Source: Bombyx mori (lineage: Eukaryota; Arthropoda; Insecta; Lepidoptera; Bombycidae). Taken from it: a DNA stretch of 64,000 bases. The notes under the pieces are model-generated. The model worked only from the letters and a program-made list of their open reading frames with translations, had not been told where the DNA came from and made no database searches. Position numbers and translations under genes: made by a program. Positions 21,317-31,280 of the stretch are shown here, in pieces. Position 1 is the stretch's first letter; the number at the start of each line of letters is the position of its first letter. The stretch covers positions 6,696,001 to 6,760,000 of the forward strand of contig NC_085109.1 in NCBI RefSeq assembly GCF_030269925.1, written 5' to 3'.

Positions 21317-21977
21317 TCAAAAAGCTATGTTCCACCGAGTTTGATAAAGTTTGTATGGTTTTTAGAATAAGAGCCTTTCTCTCTCGATCTTGATTCTGAA
21401 TGTTTGTCAAAGAATGAAAATAATTATGTTTCAGATAATCAGTTAACGGAACTAAATAAAATGCGACTTTTTCTATTTCGATTTAATTCTATTAAAAGAA
21501 TCGCAAATCTATGCTCTCTCATTCAGGAGATCAAGTGCACCCGCATAATGAATCGCGAGCATTTGATTGAATCTATTGTCGGTTCAAGACTAACACCGCG
21601 CATATGTTAACGAGATAAGCGGATTATAATATTATAACCATAATGAATAGCTTCATATAAGTAATCAATGAGGTGTATGCAATCCTTAAATCGATACCAA
21701 TGAAAAGCACTAAAAATATCGATGAGCTTTACTTTGATTGGTCTAACTTCTAAGTTACAGACGAACACTGAAATGTTGTAAAATGTTTGTTGCAATAATA
21801 TTTATTTTAGATATTCGCGGTTTTTCACATTTTAAACAAAATAGAGCTTACTCGTGTTGATGGGGCTGGGAACAGTACGCAAACGTCGGGAATTAAAATT
21901 AAATATAGTGTTGAGAACTCGTCAAAAACAGTATTGGTGATCAATTCTATTTTCTATTCTATTTTCACTTTTTCACT
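21317..21977. other. AT-rich spacer
   Basis: Two 60-70 codon frames on opposite strands have no recognisable similarity. Nothing else was seen. Confidence 0.45.
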
Positions 21978-22224
21978 GGTGGTAGGACCTCTTGTGAGTC
22001 CGCGCGGGTAGGTACCACCGCCCCGCCTATTTCTGCCGTGAAGCAGTAATGCGTTTCGGTTCGAAGGGTGGGGCAGCCGTTGTAACTATATTGAGGCCTT
22101 AGAACTTATATCTCGAGGTGGGTGGCGTATTTACATTGTAGATGTCTATGGGCTCCAGTAACCACTTAACACCAGGTGGGCTGTGAGCTCGTTCGCCCAT
22201 CTAAGCAATAAAAAAAAAAAAAAA
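21978..22224 (+). mobile_element. Short-form SINE
   Basis: Starts CACTGGTGGTAGGACCTCTT and is complete to CTAAGCAATAAAAAAAAAA. No head; same 5' start as other short forms. Confidence 0.85.
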
Positions 22225-23552
22225 CTTCATGTCATTCTTTAAGGAAGAGAACCGTGAAACGATTAAAATTTTTGAGAATGTAAACCGCTAAAAAAAACTT
22301 CCTTCATTTTCTACCAATATCGCTGTTCACTGCTTATTTGATCTCGCGAGGCTATTTACTTGGTGCGCATCCTTATTTAACTCCCACGACCTAGTTTCTC
22401 TTGAACCCGCAATACGATTCCAATACCCGGACACCGCCTGGGGCGATGCAATGCAGATTATATCTTCGATACACACACAACATTAGTCATTAATGTTGAA
22501 ACATTAAAGTGCAATTTCTTGTAACCTCACCGAAGCTTTAAAATTTGAAGAATATAAATGTGTACCGATTTAAATTGGGATTCTATGTGTTTATATGAGG
22601 GATGTGATGAGATGTTAGATCTTGGCTCGAAGTCTAGATTCGCGATATTAAACACGCAATGTCGAAAATCCATACAATTCCTTCTATTGTATTAAATAGT
22701 TTTTACCTGCTTAAAATGATTACCTATTACCTACTTCATCTATTCAGAACCTTGACAGATAATAAGTAAATAAGTTGATCAGACCTATTTATTAATATGC
22801 TTTTTTATCGGAACATTTGAGTGCTTCACGTCTGAAATAGGCAGTTCAGTTCTTACAATACGATCTCTCAGTCAATGCAAGTTTTACAACATTCGCGTCT
22901 TTGATTTTAAAGTTTGTCCGTGCCTAAGTTTCATATCTCGCAATAGTCGCTTCAACGGATACCTGGTGTCTTGACAATTAAGTTACTGACGCTTTCTGTT
23001 AATGAATAGGTACATTTAATGCCATGGCCACCATCACCATCAATACAATAAAATACTGAAATCATATTGACGTTTGAAAATTTAGTAATCCTTGCATGAC
23101 CTCCAAAATAAATTCATCAAAAATGACTCATTTCTGCGCGCCTAAAGGTTTTCTCTCTCTCCTTAAATGCCGTCACACTAAAACAGTGACAATACACAAC
23201 AAAGTTAATTCGTGTGACATTTCTAAAACTATTTTATTTCTATTTCAATAACGTGCAAAATACTGCAAAACGGTCTGTAACTGGTTCGCGCAAGGTGTTT
23301 TAAAATGTTTTTGTTTTTGTTTTACGTCAGTCGTTGCACGCTTCAAATTGGATTCGAATTCACGGCAGATTGATATTCGCATGTGTTTGCTCGGTTTTTT
23401 CGACGCACACCGCGAAATTCTATCAGTTCATTCGTCATATTTGTTTTGGTTTATTTAGATCGATGTTTGATGCTCGATGCCTGTTTGTTGATCCATGACT
23501 GCATTTTCACGTGAAGCTGCATTAATTATCCAATGATTTTTCTATATCTATA
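22225..23552. other. AT-rich spacer
   Basis: No gene or named repeat seen over about 1.3 kb. Confidence 0.5.
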
Positions 23553-23917
23553 TCTATACTAATATTATAAAGAGGAAAGATTTGTTTGTTTGTTTGTTTT
23601 TTTTTTTTTTTTTATTGCTTAGATGGATGGACGAGCTCACAGCCCACCTGGTGTTAAGTGGTTACTGGAGCCCATAGACATCTACAACGTAAATGCGCCA
23701 CCCACCTTGAGATATAAGTTCTAAGATCTCAGTATAGTTACAACTATATATATTGTTTCGAATAGGCTCCGAAACTACTGGACCGATTTGAAAAATTCTT
23801 TTTCCATTAGAAGCCGACATTGTCCCTGATGAACATAGGCTACTTTTTTTAATTTTTTTTTTTTTTTTTTCATGTGTGTTTTAATGTTTCTGAAGCGAAG
23901 CGAGGGCGGGTCGCTAG
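23553..23917 (+). mobile_element. Helitron-like element, family 1, carrying a SINE
   Basis: TCTATACTAATATTATAAAG at the left and GCGAGGGCGGGTCGCTAG at the right. The body is split by a SINE fragment at about 23592-23752. It is directly followed by a second family-1 copy, so the pair is a head-to-tail tandem. Confidence 0.65.
23592..23752 (-). mobile_element. SINE tail fragment inside the Helitron
   Basis: A long T-run and TTATTGCTTAGATGGATGGACG begin a reversed SINE tail that stops at CAGTATAGTTACAAC. It lies within the GTTTGTTTG part of the Helitron-like element, so it is younger than that copy. Confidence 0.85.
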
Positions 23918-24127
23918 TAATAATATTATAAAGAGGAAAGATTTGTTTGTTTGTTTGTTTCGAATAGGCTCCGAAACTACTGGACCGATTTGAAAAATTC
24001 TTTTTCCATTAGAAGCCGACATTGTCCCTGATGAACATAGGCTACTTTTTAAATTTTTTTTTAATTTTTTTTTTTGGTTTCATGTGTGTTTCAATGTTTC
24101 CGAAGCGAAGCGAGAGCGGGTCGCTAG
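23918..24127 (+). mobile_element. Helitron-like element, family 1, tandem second copy
   Basis: It joins the first copy's CTAG directly and starts inside the usual 5' end (TAATATTATAAAGAGGAAAG), so the first few bases are lost. It ends AGCGGGTCGCTAG at 24124-24127. It is an uninterrupted example of the family body. Confidence 0.65.
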
Positions 24128-24160
24128 TCTTATAATACAATTAGAATGAAATCATGGTAA

Positions 24161-24372
24161 TGTTGTTGTTGTTGTTGTTGTAGTCCTAGGGTATCCCGCT
24201 GGTACATAGGGCCCTCACAAGTTGTCTCCACTTTACTCTGTCTCGCGCTTGCTCCTTGACATCACTCCAGGTCACGTTGGCAGTCCTCATCTCACTCTCT
24301 ACGGTGCGTCGCCAAGTGTGTACAGGGCGACCAGGTCTTCTCCTGCCAAGCGGTTGCCACTCAAACGCGATT
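24161..24372 (-). pseudogene. Non-LTR retrotransposon C-terminus with (CAA)n tail
   Basis: Minus strand: a frame reading LGRRRPGRPVHTWRRTVESE and ending VRALCTSGIP plus stop (24186-24188), followed by ACTACAACAACAACAACAAC. The GRRRPGRP...TWRRTV pattern is the usual C-terminal end of LINE reverse transcriptases. Only the last 60 or so codons remain. Clade not determined. Confidence 0.75.
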
Positions 24373-24612
24373 GATGCTGCGTTGACTCCGGTAATACCGA
24401 ATATTAATTACGAAATTGAAATTCCTGAGTTAGGCCTGTAAAGACTCATACATTGTTCAGAGTGTCGGAACGAAAGTCCAAGTTTGTCAAAGAACTCCTG
24501 TGATTAATAGTTAAATATTGAATATTTAACGACACAGTAAAAAAGCTTAAATCCTTATCAATTTTAAGGACGTTTTCGAGTTAAGTAATTCTTTAAAACT
24601 TTATTAATAATT

Positions 24613-24685
24613 TGAATGACTCGGTGGTGTAGTAGTTAGTCGTCCTGACTGTTGTGCCGAGGGTCGTGAGTTCGATGCCCACATC
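24613..24685 (+). repeat. tRNA-like sequence (probable SINE head)
   Basis: GGTGGTGTAGTAGTTAGTCG resembles box A, and GTGAGTTCGATGCCCAC resembles a T-arm with box B, over a tRNA-sized span. The stems are imperfect, so a functional tRNA is unlikely. The Jockey element inserted just downstream and separates this head from whatever followed. Confidence 0.5.
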
Positions 24686-24909
24686 AGGCGATTCTTTTTT
24701 TTTTTTTTTTTATCCTACCTAAGCTGATAGCCCTAGCGGCTATTTCAGCGTAGCCTTAACTTTAGTAGGTGAGCTCACGGGGCTCAAACCTGATGACGTT
24801 GCTAACACGAACCCTAGCAAGAGTCGTGCTTCGCAGAATCTACCACCGGATCGGAAACGCGACCCACTGAGAAGATCCGGCGAGAAACTCAGTGGGCTGT
24901 GTCTGAGAG

Positions 24910-27798
24910 TTAATTTACTCGTCGAGCCCTTCGTCGCAAGCGACGGGTTCGACGAGAACGGTGACCGGTGCTTGAATTACCTAAAAGCACCGTTAGTGGA
25001 TCGGGCGGATCCGAGATGACGTGTTTTGGGCGACGTCGACTGCTTTCCATTCTGTCCGCAGGATCGGGAATGTAGTTACCGGCGGCCACGATGAGAGGGT
25101 TCTCGTGTCGTGCCGCTTTATCGAAGTGGCGCATGGACGCCGACTGCAGATACTTACTGATGGACTCTAAGTCCAGGTCGTCATGGAGGTCGACGTTCCT
25201 GACGAACCACGGGGCTCCGACGGCTATCCTGCAAAAACGGGATTGAATAATTTGGAATGACTTTAAGTGAGTGCGGGCCGCGTGAGCGAACACTACACTT
25301 GCATAGGTCATGACGGGGCGTATGCAAGTTTTGTAGAGTGTCACCTTATTTCTAAGGGACATTTTACTTCGCCTACATATCATCGGGTAGAGACGTCCTA
25401 GAATGAAGGCGGCACGGTCGCGTACCGTCTTGATGTGAGGGCGGAATGTCATCCTACTATCGAGGGTGACGCCTAAATATTTGACCTTCGGGGCCCACGG
25501 TATGGGCTGGTCGAACATCGTGATTGGGCGAACGGCGGGGGCGGGGTTATTGACGCGCCTAGTCGGGAGGGGGATGCTCAGCGTGGTGTTCGGAGGGCGA
25601 CCCCTTTTGAAGAGCACCGCTGTGCTTTTCGTGGGGTTGATGTCGATGCGCCACTTCCGGAACCACTGTCCCATGGTGGTAGCCGCGGTCTGAAGTCGTC
25701 GATGAAGCAACGCCTTCTTCCTACACGAGTAGTAGATGGCGGTGTCATCGGCGAAGAGTGCCAGATGGGTCTCCGGAGACCGGGGTATATCATTGATATA
25801 CAAACTGAATAGTAACGGGGAGAGGGCGGAGCCTTGCGGGACTCCGGCTGTGACGTGACGGGGCCGGGAGCGCGTTCCCTCGACTCGATATCGGAACGAA
25901 CGGTTCGACAAGTAGTCTCGTATGATGAGCACGAGTCTGTCTGGCACTCCCATGTTATACAGTTTGTATATCAAACCGTTGTGCCAGACTTTGTCGAACG
26001 CCTTCGCTATATCGAAGAAGAGGGCTCCTGTCGGAATGGGTTTCCGCCTGTTCAGCCCTAGTAAGATGTGCTCCGTGAGGCGGTGCACTTGATGGACGCA
26101 CGAGTGTCTGGCGCGGAATCCAAACTGCTCGTCTATAAGAATTTTATTCGCGGATACGAAATCCCAGAGGCGTTTACGAAGGAGCCGTTCGTATAATTTG
26201 CCTATCGCCGGGAGGAGACTGATGGGGCGGTAACTCGCGGTTTCGTTATTCGGTTTGCCCGGCTTGTGTATGCCGATAACGTCCGCTTCTTTCCACGCCG
26301 CGGGAAAGATGCAGTTCGTCATAGCAGCATTTAATATCGTGGCCAACATCGTTATCAGTTGGGCTGGTAACAGTTTTAGCGCGCGGTTGCGGATGCCGTC
26401 GGAGCCGGGAGCTTTCCGTGGTTGTAGGCTATCGATCGCCTCCTTAACCTCGGAAGTGGTAATGGGGGGTAACGCGTCCGAGGGCGGCAGGGAAGCTCTG
26501 CGCTCGACCTCCCTGTCGACGAACTCGGTGTGTTCGGGGTCCGCGTGTTGAGTGCTGGTGGTGCACTGTTCTTGCAGTGCATCGGCCAGCAACTCTGCCT
26601 TGTCATCGTCATCGTAAGCCGGTGGTTGGCCTGAGGGGCGTACGAGAGGCGGCATAGTGACGATAGTTTCGGACTTGAGGGTCCTAGCTAGTCGCCAGTA
26701 TGCTTGGTGAGTGGGCGCGAGTTCTTTTAAATAACTATCCCAGTTTTCGTTTCGGGCGTCGCTCAAGCGGGATTTGACCTCCCGCTGTAAGCGACGCATC
26801 CGAGTCCGGTTTGAATCCGTGGGATATCGATCGTAGGCCCGGATTGCCGCGTTCCTAACTCTAACGAGGTCCCTAAGATCGGGGGAAAGTCTGATGCGGT
26901 GGAAGCAGTCCTCCACATCAACTTGCTTTGAAGATCTTGTGATCGCCGTCGAGACGTGATCAGTGAAGATGTTTATGGATTCGACGGTATCCTCGGGGGA
27001 TGGAGTTGAATCCGGGCCGCAAGGGAGGATTGGTGGAGCGGTGTCAGCTAAGCACGTGCCCAGCTTCTTCCAATCCACCATGGTCCTCGTATCTGGTTCG
27101 CGGTTGAGTGGGCGACCGAGCTGCATGACGACAGGTCGGTGGTCTGAGTCGAGTTCTGACATTGCCTCGATGGAGCGTAAGCGCAGAGTTACGTTCCTCA
27201 GCAGTGCCAGATCTATTGTGCTCGGACGACGCGCGGCGTTGTACGGATAGCACGTGGGGGTCGGGGGGTTGAATACTTCGAATGTGAGGTCGTCTATGAA
27301 CGCGTCGAGACGCCTACCGTTCACATTCGTGCGATGGCAGTTCCACCTAGTGTGGTGGCAATTTAAATCGCCTGCCAGGATGACCGCGTCCCCCATACCG
27401 AACAGTGTCTCGAGGTCACTGCTCAGGAGGGGTTTGTCAGGGGGGAGATAAACGGATGCGATGACGATCGGCTGGTGTCCCGTCAGCGCGATGCGGCACA
27501 CTGACGCCTCGATATGTAAGAGCGAGGGAGTATCGAGAGGGACGCAGTGCAGGGCCCTCCTATAGTAAATGACAGTCCCGCCCTTGCGGGCGGAGAGTCT
27601 GTCATTCCTAACCATGACGTAATTCGCGACTTTGGGGTCGCGACGCGAGGGCTTTAGGAAGGTCTCCTGCACCAGAAGGATGTCGATGAGATTATCGCGG
27701 AGAAACTCATATACTTGATCGCGCTGACGCGCGAGTCCGTTAGCATTATAAAATGCTAACTTTATGGAACGCGGTTTTTCCCTACCGTTGCACGCCAT
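24910..27798 (-). CDS. Jockey ORF2: endonuclease/reverse transcriptase
   Basis: 962 residues, uninterrupted. Residues 12-228 form an apurinic-type endonuclease that nicks target DNA: NANG (18-21), QE (44-45), GDLN (143-146) and SDH (218-220) supply the catalytic residues. Residues about 500-760 form the reverse transcriptase with SYRPISLLP (522-530), FFDIAKAFDKVW (594-605), AGVPQGSALSP (651-661) and the active-site FADD (682-685). The C-terminus is Arg-rich (RRTRRLRRRARRVN). The ATG follows the ORF1 stop by 13 bases, as is common in two-ORF LINEs. All catalytic motifs are present, so the protein could be active, but the element lacks its 5' end and internal promoter. Frames on the opposite strand and in other frames here are shadows. 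Confidence 0.9.
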   Translation of the reverse strand: MACNGREKPRSIKLAFYNANGLARQRDQVYEFLRDNLIDILLVQETFLKPSRRDPKVANYVMVRNDRLSARKGGTVIYYRRALHCVPLDTPSLLHIEASVCRIALTGHQPIVIASVYLPPDKPLLSSDLETLFGMGDAVILAGDLNCHHTRWNCHRTNVNGRRLDAFIDDLTFEVFNPPTPTCYPYNAARRPSTIDLALLRNVTLRLRSIEAMSELDSDHRPVVMQLGRPLNREPDTRTMVDWKKLGTCLADTAPPILPCGPDSTPSPEDTVESINIFTDHVSTAITRSSKQVDVEDCFHRIRLSPDLRDLVRVRNAAIRAYDRYPTDSNRTRMRRLQREVKSRLSDARNENWDSYLKELAPTHQAYWRLARTLKSETIVTMPPLVRPSGQPPAYDDDDKAELLADALQEQCTTSTQHADPEHTEFVDREVERRASLPPSDALPPITTSEVKEAIDSLQPRKAPGSDGIRNRALKLLPAQLITMLATILNAAMTNCIFPAAWKEADVIGIHKPGKPNNETASYRPISLLPAIGKLYERLLRKRLWDFVSANKILIDEQFGFRARHSCVHQVHRLTEHILLGLNRRKPIPTGALFFDIAKAFDKVWHNGLIYKLYNMGVPDRLVLIIRDYLSNRSFRYRVEGTRSRPRHVTAGVPQGSALSPLLFSLYINDIPRSPETHLALFADDTAIYYSCRKKALLHRRLQTAATTMGQWFRKWRIDINPTKSTAVLFKRGRPPNTTLSIPLPTRRVNNPAPAVRPITMFDQPIPWAPKVKYLGVTLDSRMTFRPHIKTVRDRAAFILGRLYPMICRRSKMSLRNKVTLYKTCIRPVMTYASVVFAHAARTHLKSFQIIQSRFCRIAVGAPWFVRNVDLHDDLDLESISKYLQSASMRHFDKAARHENPLIVAAGNYIPDPADRMESSRRRPKHVISDPPDPLTVLLGNSSTGHRSRRTRRLRRRARRVN

Positions 27799-27811
27799 TG
27801 ATTACCGGTAA

Positions 27812-28635
27812 TCAAACCAGCGTGCGCTGGACGGACTCGATGACGTCGATGTACTCGAACGTCGCGTTTAGGCGGTCTTCGGCCGTGACCGCTCTGCGCA
27901 TGGCGTCGGCGAACGCACGCATGCGGTCGATGTTTATCGCGGCGATGTAGTCGCGAATAATTGTAAAATCGTTTGAGTGCGCGGGGCCGGGGCGAGGCGC
28001 GGGACCGGGCGCGGGCGCGGGGGCGGGGCGCGGCGCGAGTAGAGGTTGCGGCGCGTACCGCGGTTGGGGTGCCGGTGTCGTTCCTGCCTTCGTGAACGGC
28101 AACGGTTTCGCCCACGCGGAGACGGTGGGCACCGGAGCCGGTACGAAAGCCGGTTTCGGCGCGCGGGGCGCCGAAGTCTTTGGGCCAGCGGTTTTAGGGG
28201 GCGCGTTTGCCGGGCGCTTCCGTGGAGCCTTGGGGCATCCACGGTAGTTGGCCGTGTGTCCCTGCTTGCGGCAGAGTACACAGCTCGGCGGCTCCGTCGC
28301 TGTCTCCTTCACGCGCGAGCAATCGGTGGTCGCGTGATCGTCTAAACATTTCACGCAACGCGGTCGCGCGTTGCAGTTACGCGCGGAGTGGCCATATAAT
28401 TGGCAACGGTGGCACTGCCCGGGAGTGCCGCGTTTGTAGGGGGCCTCTACGGTGACCCCCGATAGGCCGCACACGGTGCGGAGACATGAGGCAATTTTCT
28501 TGCCCTCCGGTGTGGCTTCTAGTGCTACGAGCACCATATCGTACGCGAATTTATCGCGACCGCTGTGCATCCGGTGCACGCTTATGACGGGGTAGGACTG
28601 ACCTACCAGGTCATTTTTGATTTGCTCGACGTCGA
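27812..28635 (-). CDS. Jockey ORF1 (gag-like), N-terminus missing
   Basis: An RNA-binding ORF1 protein that packages LINE RNA. Three zinc knuckles in a row are visible: CHRCQLYGHSARNC (CX2CX4HX4C), CVKCLDDHATTDC (CX2CX3HX4C) and CVLCRKQGHTANYRGC (CX2CX4HX6C), the Jockey arrangement. A Pro/Ala/Arg-rich linker and a C-terminal helix-like stretch ending ESVQRTLV follow. Upstream of the knuckles only a short pre-knuckle segment (VISVHRMHSG) is left, because the element is truncated near 28635. The first in-frame Met is at 28577-28579 but is internal, not the native start. Confidence 0.85.
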
Positions 28636-28644
28636 AGGCGATTC

Positions 28645-29263
28645 GTGTGGTGACCGTTAAAGATATAATACCGATGAAACCGTTAAAAATACAATATGCG
28701 ATCTTATCGCCTAAAGCGAGCGAAAATATTCACTAATTAATAACTAACATTTAATATACAATTTCATATATGTACATTCAAAGATGTTATTGTACACATT
28801 TGTTATGAATAAAAATGAAACAAAATAATTATAGGTTAACATTAACGCTTCTGAAAACTTTCCAAGATTCTCAATTTGAAAAGTTACCTCTCTAATGTCC
28901 AAAATTTATGTTGAGAATAAGCGACTTGTGTTCGTCAGAATCTTTCGTTCGATTTATAATAAATTTCCAAAGTTTGAGAACTCAATCCTGTATATATACT
29001 TAATGAAAATGTTATTGTAGTATCTAAATTAAAACTTTCCTCATCACTACTGACTTTCTCGATTAAACGCTATGTTTTCTTACTCGATGCAAACGGTGCG
29101 GTTATATTAATTGTATATAATATACGCCACATCCGTAATCGTCGGGTTTTGCCTTATGCCAAACGTCTTACTTTCGCCTATGCCAACGCCATTCAATAAA
29201 GCATTTATGTATAAATCACCGCATGATGAATGAACGCATGGTGGCCAATTTCCAATTTTTTTT
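28645..29263. other. AT-rich spacer
   Basis: No gene or repeat recognised. Confidence 0.5.
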
Positions 29264-29381
29264 TAATTTTTTTTTATTGCCTTTGTAGGCAGACGAGCAT
29301 ACGGCCCACCTGATGGTGAGTGGTTACCGTCGCCCATGGACTTCAGCAATGCCAAGGGCAGAGCCAAGCCGCTGCCTACCG
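29264..29381 (-). mobile_element. Bm1 SINE 3' part
   Basis: TTTTATTGCCTTTGTAGGCA, GACGAGCATACGGCCCACC, TGATGGTGAGTGGTTACCG and AGCCAAGCCGCTGCCTACCG: a clean reversed Bm1 tail, truncated at its 5' end (right side). Confidence 0.9.
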
Positions 29382-30053
29382 CAAAAATTTATGACATACA
29401 GTAGCTGGTTCCAAAACAATAGGCTTCCAATAGCTATGTTTGAGTCTGATTAGATGAGTTTTTTTTAGAAGTATTAATTTTTTCATTAACAAATCTCAAT
29501 GCTTCTGCTGAGAGCAAAAGTGACGAATTAGATTTTAATTATATTCGATTATCACAATGTACTTTTCATATTACTATTTTTAAATTCCTATCCAATCTAA
29601 ATATAGAACTTTAGCTACAGACTCATTTACTACTTCAGTTCTAAAGTATTTTCTTTTGTAAAAACATACCTAAAATATTTTGGGTATGTCGTATGCACGT
29701 AATACCGGTACGAGGGTATTAATTCCGGATCTCTAATTACGTATCCGGAGTAGAGTTTGTAAGCTCATAATGGCATCCACGAGCAGCGTGGTGCATGCAA
29801 AATTAGCACTTCAGCTTTTTTGTTGAGCACAATGATGCAATCTCGGTAGTACCTACTGCTTTGTGTGAGATGCATTCACTGTTCCCTGAATGAAACCAGA
29901 TCCCGTGCTTGGAAATACGTACCGTAGTTTGTTACGTATCGATTCAATATCGTAACGATAAATATCGTCCTGAAAGTCGCTGTAGGATTTTATCTCACTA
30001 AGATGAAAAACTTTCGCTTTACTTTTAACCAAATAAAGCCTCCAGACGAGAAA
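29382..30053. other. Spacer left of the BEL element
   Basis: No repeat recognised. A minus-strand frame of about 65 codons (about 29853-30050, including SYSDFQDDIYRYD) runs into the BEL insertion point and stays open for about 17 codons on the far side (36697 onward). No family was recognised, so it is not called as a gene. Confidence 0.4.
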
Positions 30054-30058
30054 AAGTG

Positions 30059-30254
30059 TGTCCACGCATCGAACGCGTGGACAACAGCGGCGGGAGACGC
30101 GGCGGACGGGGGGACGCATCAGCTGATCGCGATCGCCGACAGACTCGATCAACAGCGGACGTTTCGACCGCTCAATAAGAATTTATGTTAATCTCCAAAA
30201 TTATAAAATATTAATTATTATAAAGCGAATTGTATTATTGGAGTTTTATTAACA
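30059..30254 (+). repeat. 5' LTR of the BEL/Pao element
   Basis: Starts TGTCCACGCATCGAACGCG and ends TTGGAGTTTTATTAACA. TCCACGCATCGAACGCGTGGA forms a stem at the 5' end. The first half is GC-rich and the second AT-rich (AATAAGAATTTATGTTAATC). Presumed to carry promoter and polyadenylation signals. Confidence 0.92.
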
Positions 30255-30832
30255 TTAGTGGCGACCGTTTACAATCGCGACTCAAAGCTGTAATCTTCGG
30301 ATAAACATCGAAGAACAACGGATAACGGTTACGGGAATTTGAATTTGCGGAACAAAGAGATTGGATTGGATTGCTGCTTATGCTGCCTTCTGCCCTGGTG
30401 AAGTGAAGACTTTGCTGAGGACTGCTGGACGTCTGGCGGGATACCCAAGGGAAGTTGGCCTTTTAATCCTATCCACTATTTCTCCATTTTTCCTTTTTAA
30501 TTTGCGTACGGCTTGCCGCTCCGAAAGCGTTACAAGATAATAACAAGTGCACTATTACTATTTCTTTGTAATTTACGCTTCGGCTATTGCGAAAGCTTGC
30601 CTATAAGTACCTATCGCATTCCTATTTTTTATTAACTCCCAGACACAGCCCACTGAGTTTCTCGCCGGATCTTCTCAGTGGGTCGCGTTTCCGATCCGGT
30701 GGTAGATTCTGCGAAGCACGACTCTTGCTAGGGTTCGTGTTAGCAACGTCATCAGGTTTGAGCCCCGAGAGCTCACCTACAAAAGTTAGGGTTACGCTGA
30801 CATAGCCTCTCAAGGCTCTCAGCTTAGGTAGG

Positions 30833-30890
<58 letters not shown>

Positions 30891-31280
30891 CTTTAAAAAT
30901 TAAATAAAGTTATAAACCCCATTAGATGATGGTTTTAGCTTAAAGTTAAATTACTAGTTATCTGCGCTATTTACTTCCTAGCTAAATATTTTAAAGCTAA
31001 ACGTAGCTATTTATTCAATTTTGCCCAGTCATTTTTTTTAATGGTTCTGCCTACCCTCTAACAAAGCTTACCAACTTCTAACACCTAAAATTAACGTTAC
31101 ATATTTCCAGATATTCTCTGGCGTAGTGCTAGGCTTGTGGTTGGCGAACCCATCAAGCATTCGAGTGGTAACTACGGTAAGGCGGCTGGATCACACCGCA
31201 ACGGAACCGTTAAAACTGGTTTGACCATTTCATTGTCTTGCCTAGTTCATTGTTCAATTTATTTATTTCTTTAATTGGTC
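30255..31280 (+). promoter_or_regulatory. BEL/Pao leader with primer-binding site
   Basis: TGGCGACCGTT at 30259-30269, four bases after the LTR, is the likely tRNA primer-binding site; the TGGCGACCG start resembles sites assigned to tRNA-Arg in other insect elements, but this is uncertain. The rest is an untranslated leader of about 1 kb, of which about 260 bp is a later Jockey insertion (30630-30888). Confidence 0.6.
30630..30888 (+). mobile_element. Jockey 3' end nested in the BEL leader, 56-A tail
   Basis: ATTAACTCCCAGACACAGCC starts at the last codons of Jockey ORF2. The whole 3' UTR follows (CGCCGGATCTTCTCAGTGGG, GATCCGGTGGTAGATTCTGC, CAGCTTAGGTAGG) and then an uninterrupted run of 56 A (30833-30888). 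The pure long tail indicates a very recent insertion, later than the BEL element. No clear target duplication was found. Confidence 0.9.

Larger units (their letters stand above)
24695..28635 (-). mobile_element. Jockey-clade LINE, 5'-truncated, 3.9 kb
   Basis: Read on the minus strand: partial ORF1 (gag), complete ORF2 (endonuclease plus reverse transcriptase), a 3' UTR ending AGCTTAGGTAGGATA and a 17-A tail (the T-run at 24695-24711). AGGCGATTC occurs on both sides (24686-24694 and 28636-28644) and is the likely target duplication. A sharp drop in GC content past about 28650 agrees with this edge, although an open frame happens to continue to about 28733. Copies of its 3' end are at 16300-16835 and 30630-30888. 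Confidence 0.85.

Noticed and set aside
23560..24127. A CRISPR-like or microsatellite array from the repeated GTTTGTTTG and TATTATAAAG words
   Set aside because: These are two Helitron-like elements in tandem plus a SINE. There are no regular spacers.
25466..28455. Several 65-117 codon frames on both strands over the Jockey element
   Set aside because: All overlap ORF1 or ORF2 in other frames and follow from their GC-rich sequence.
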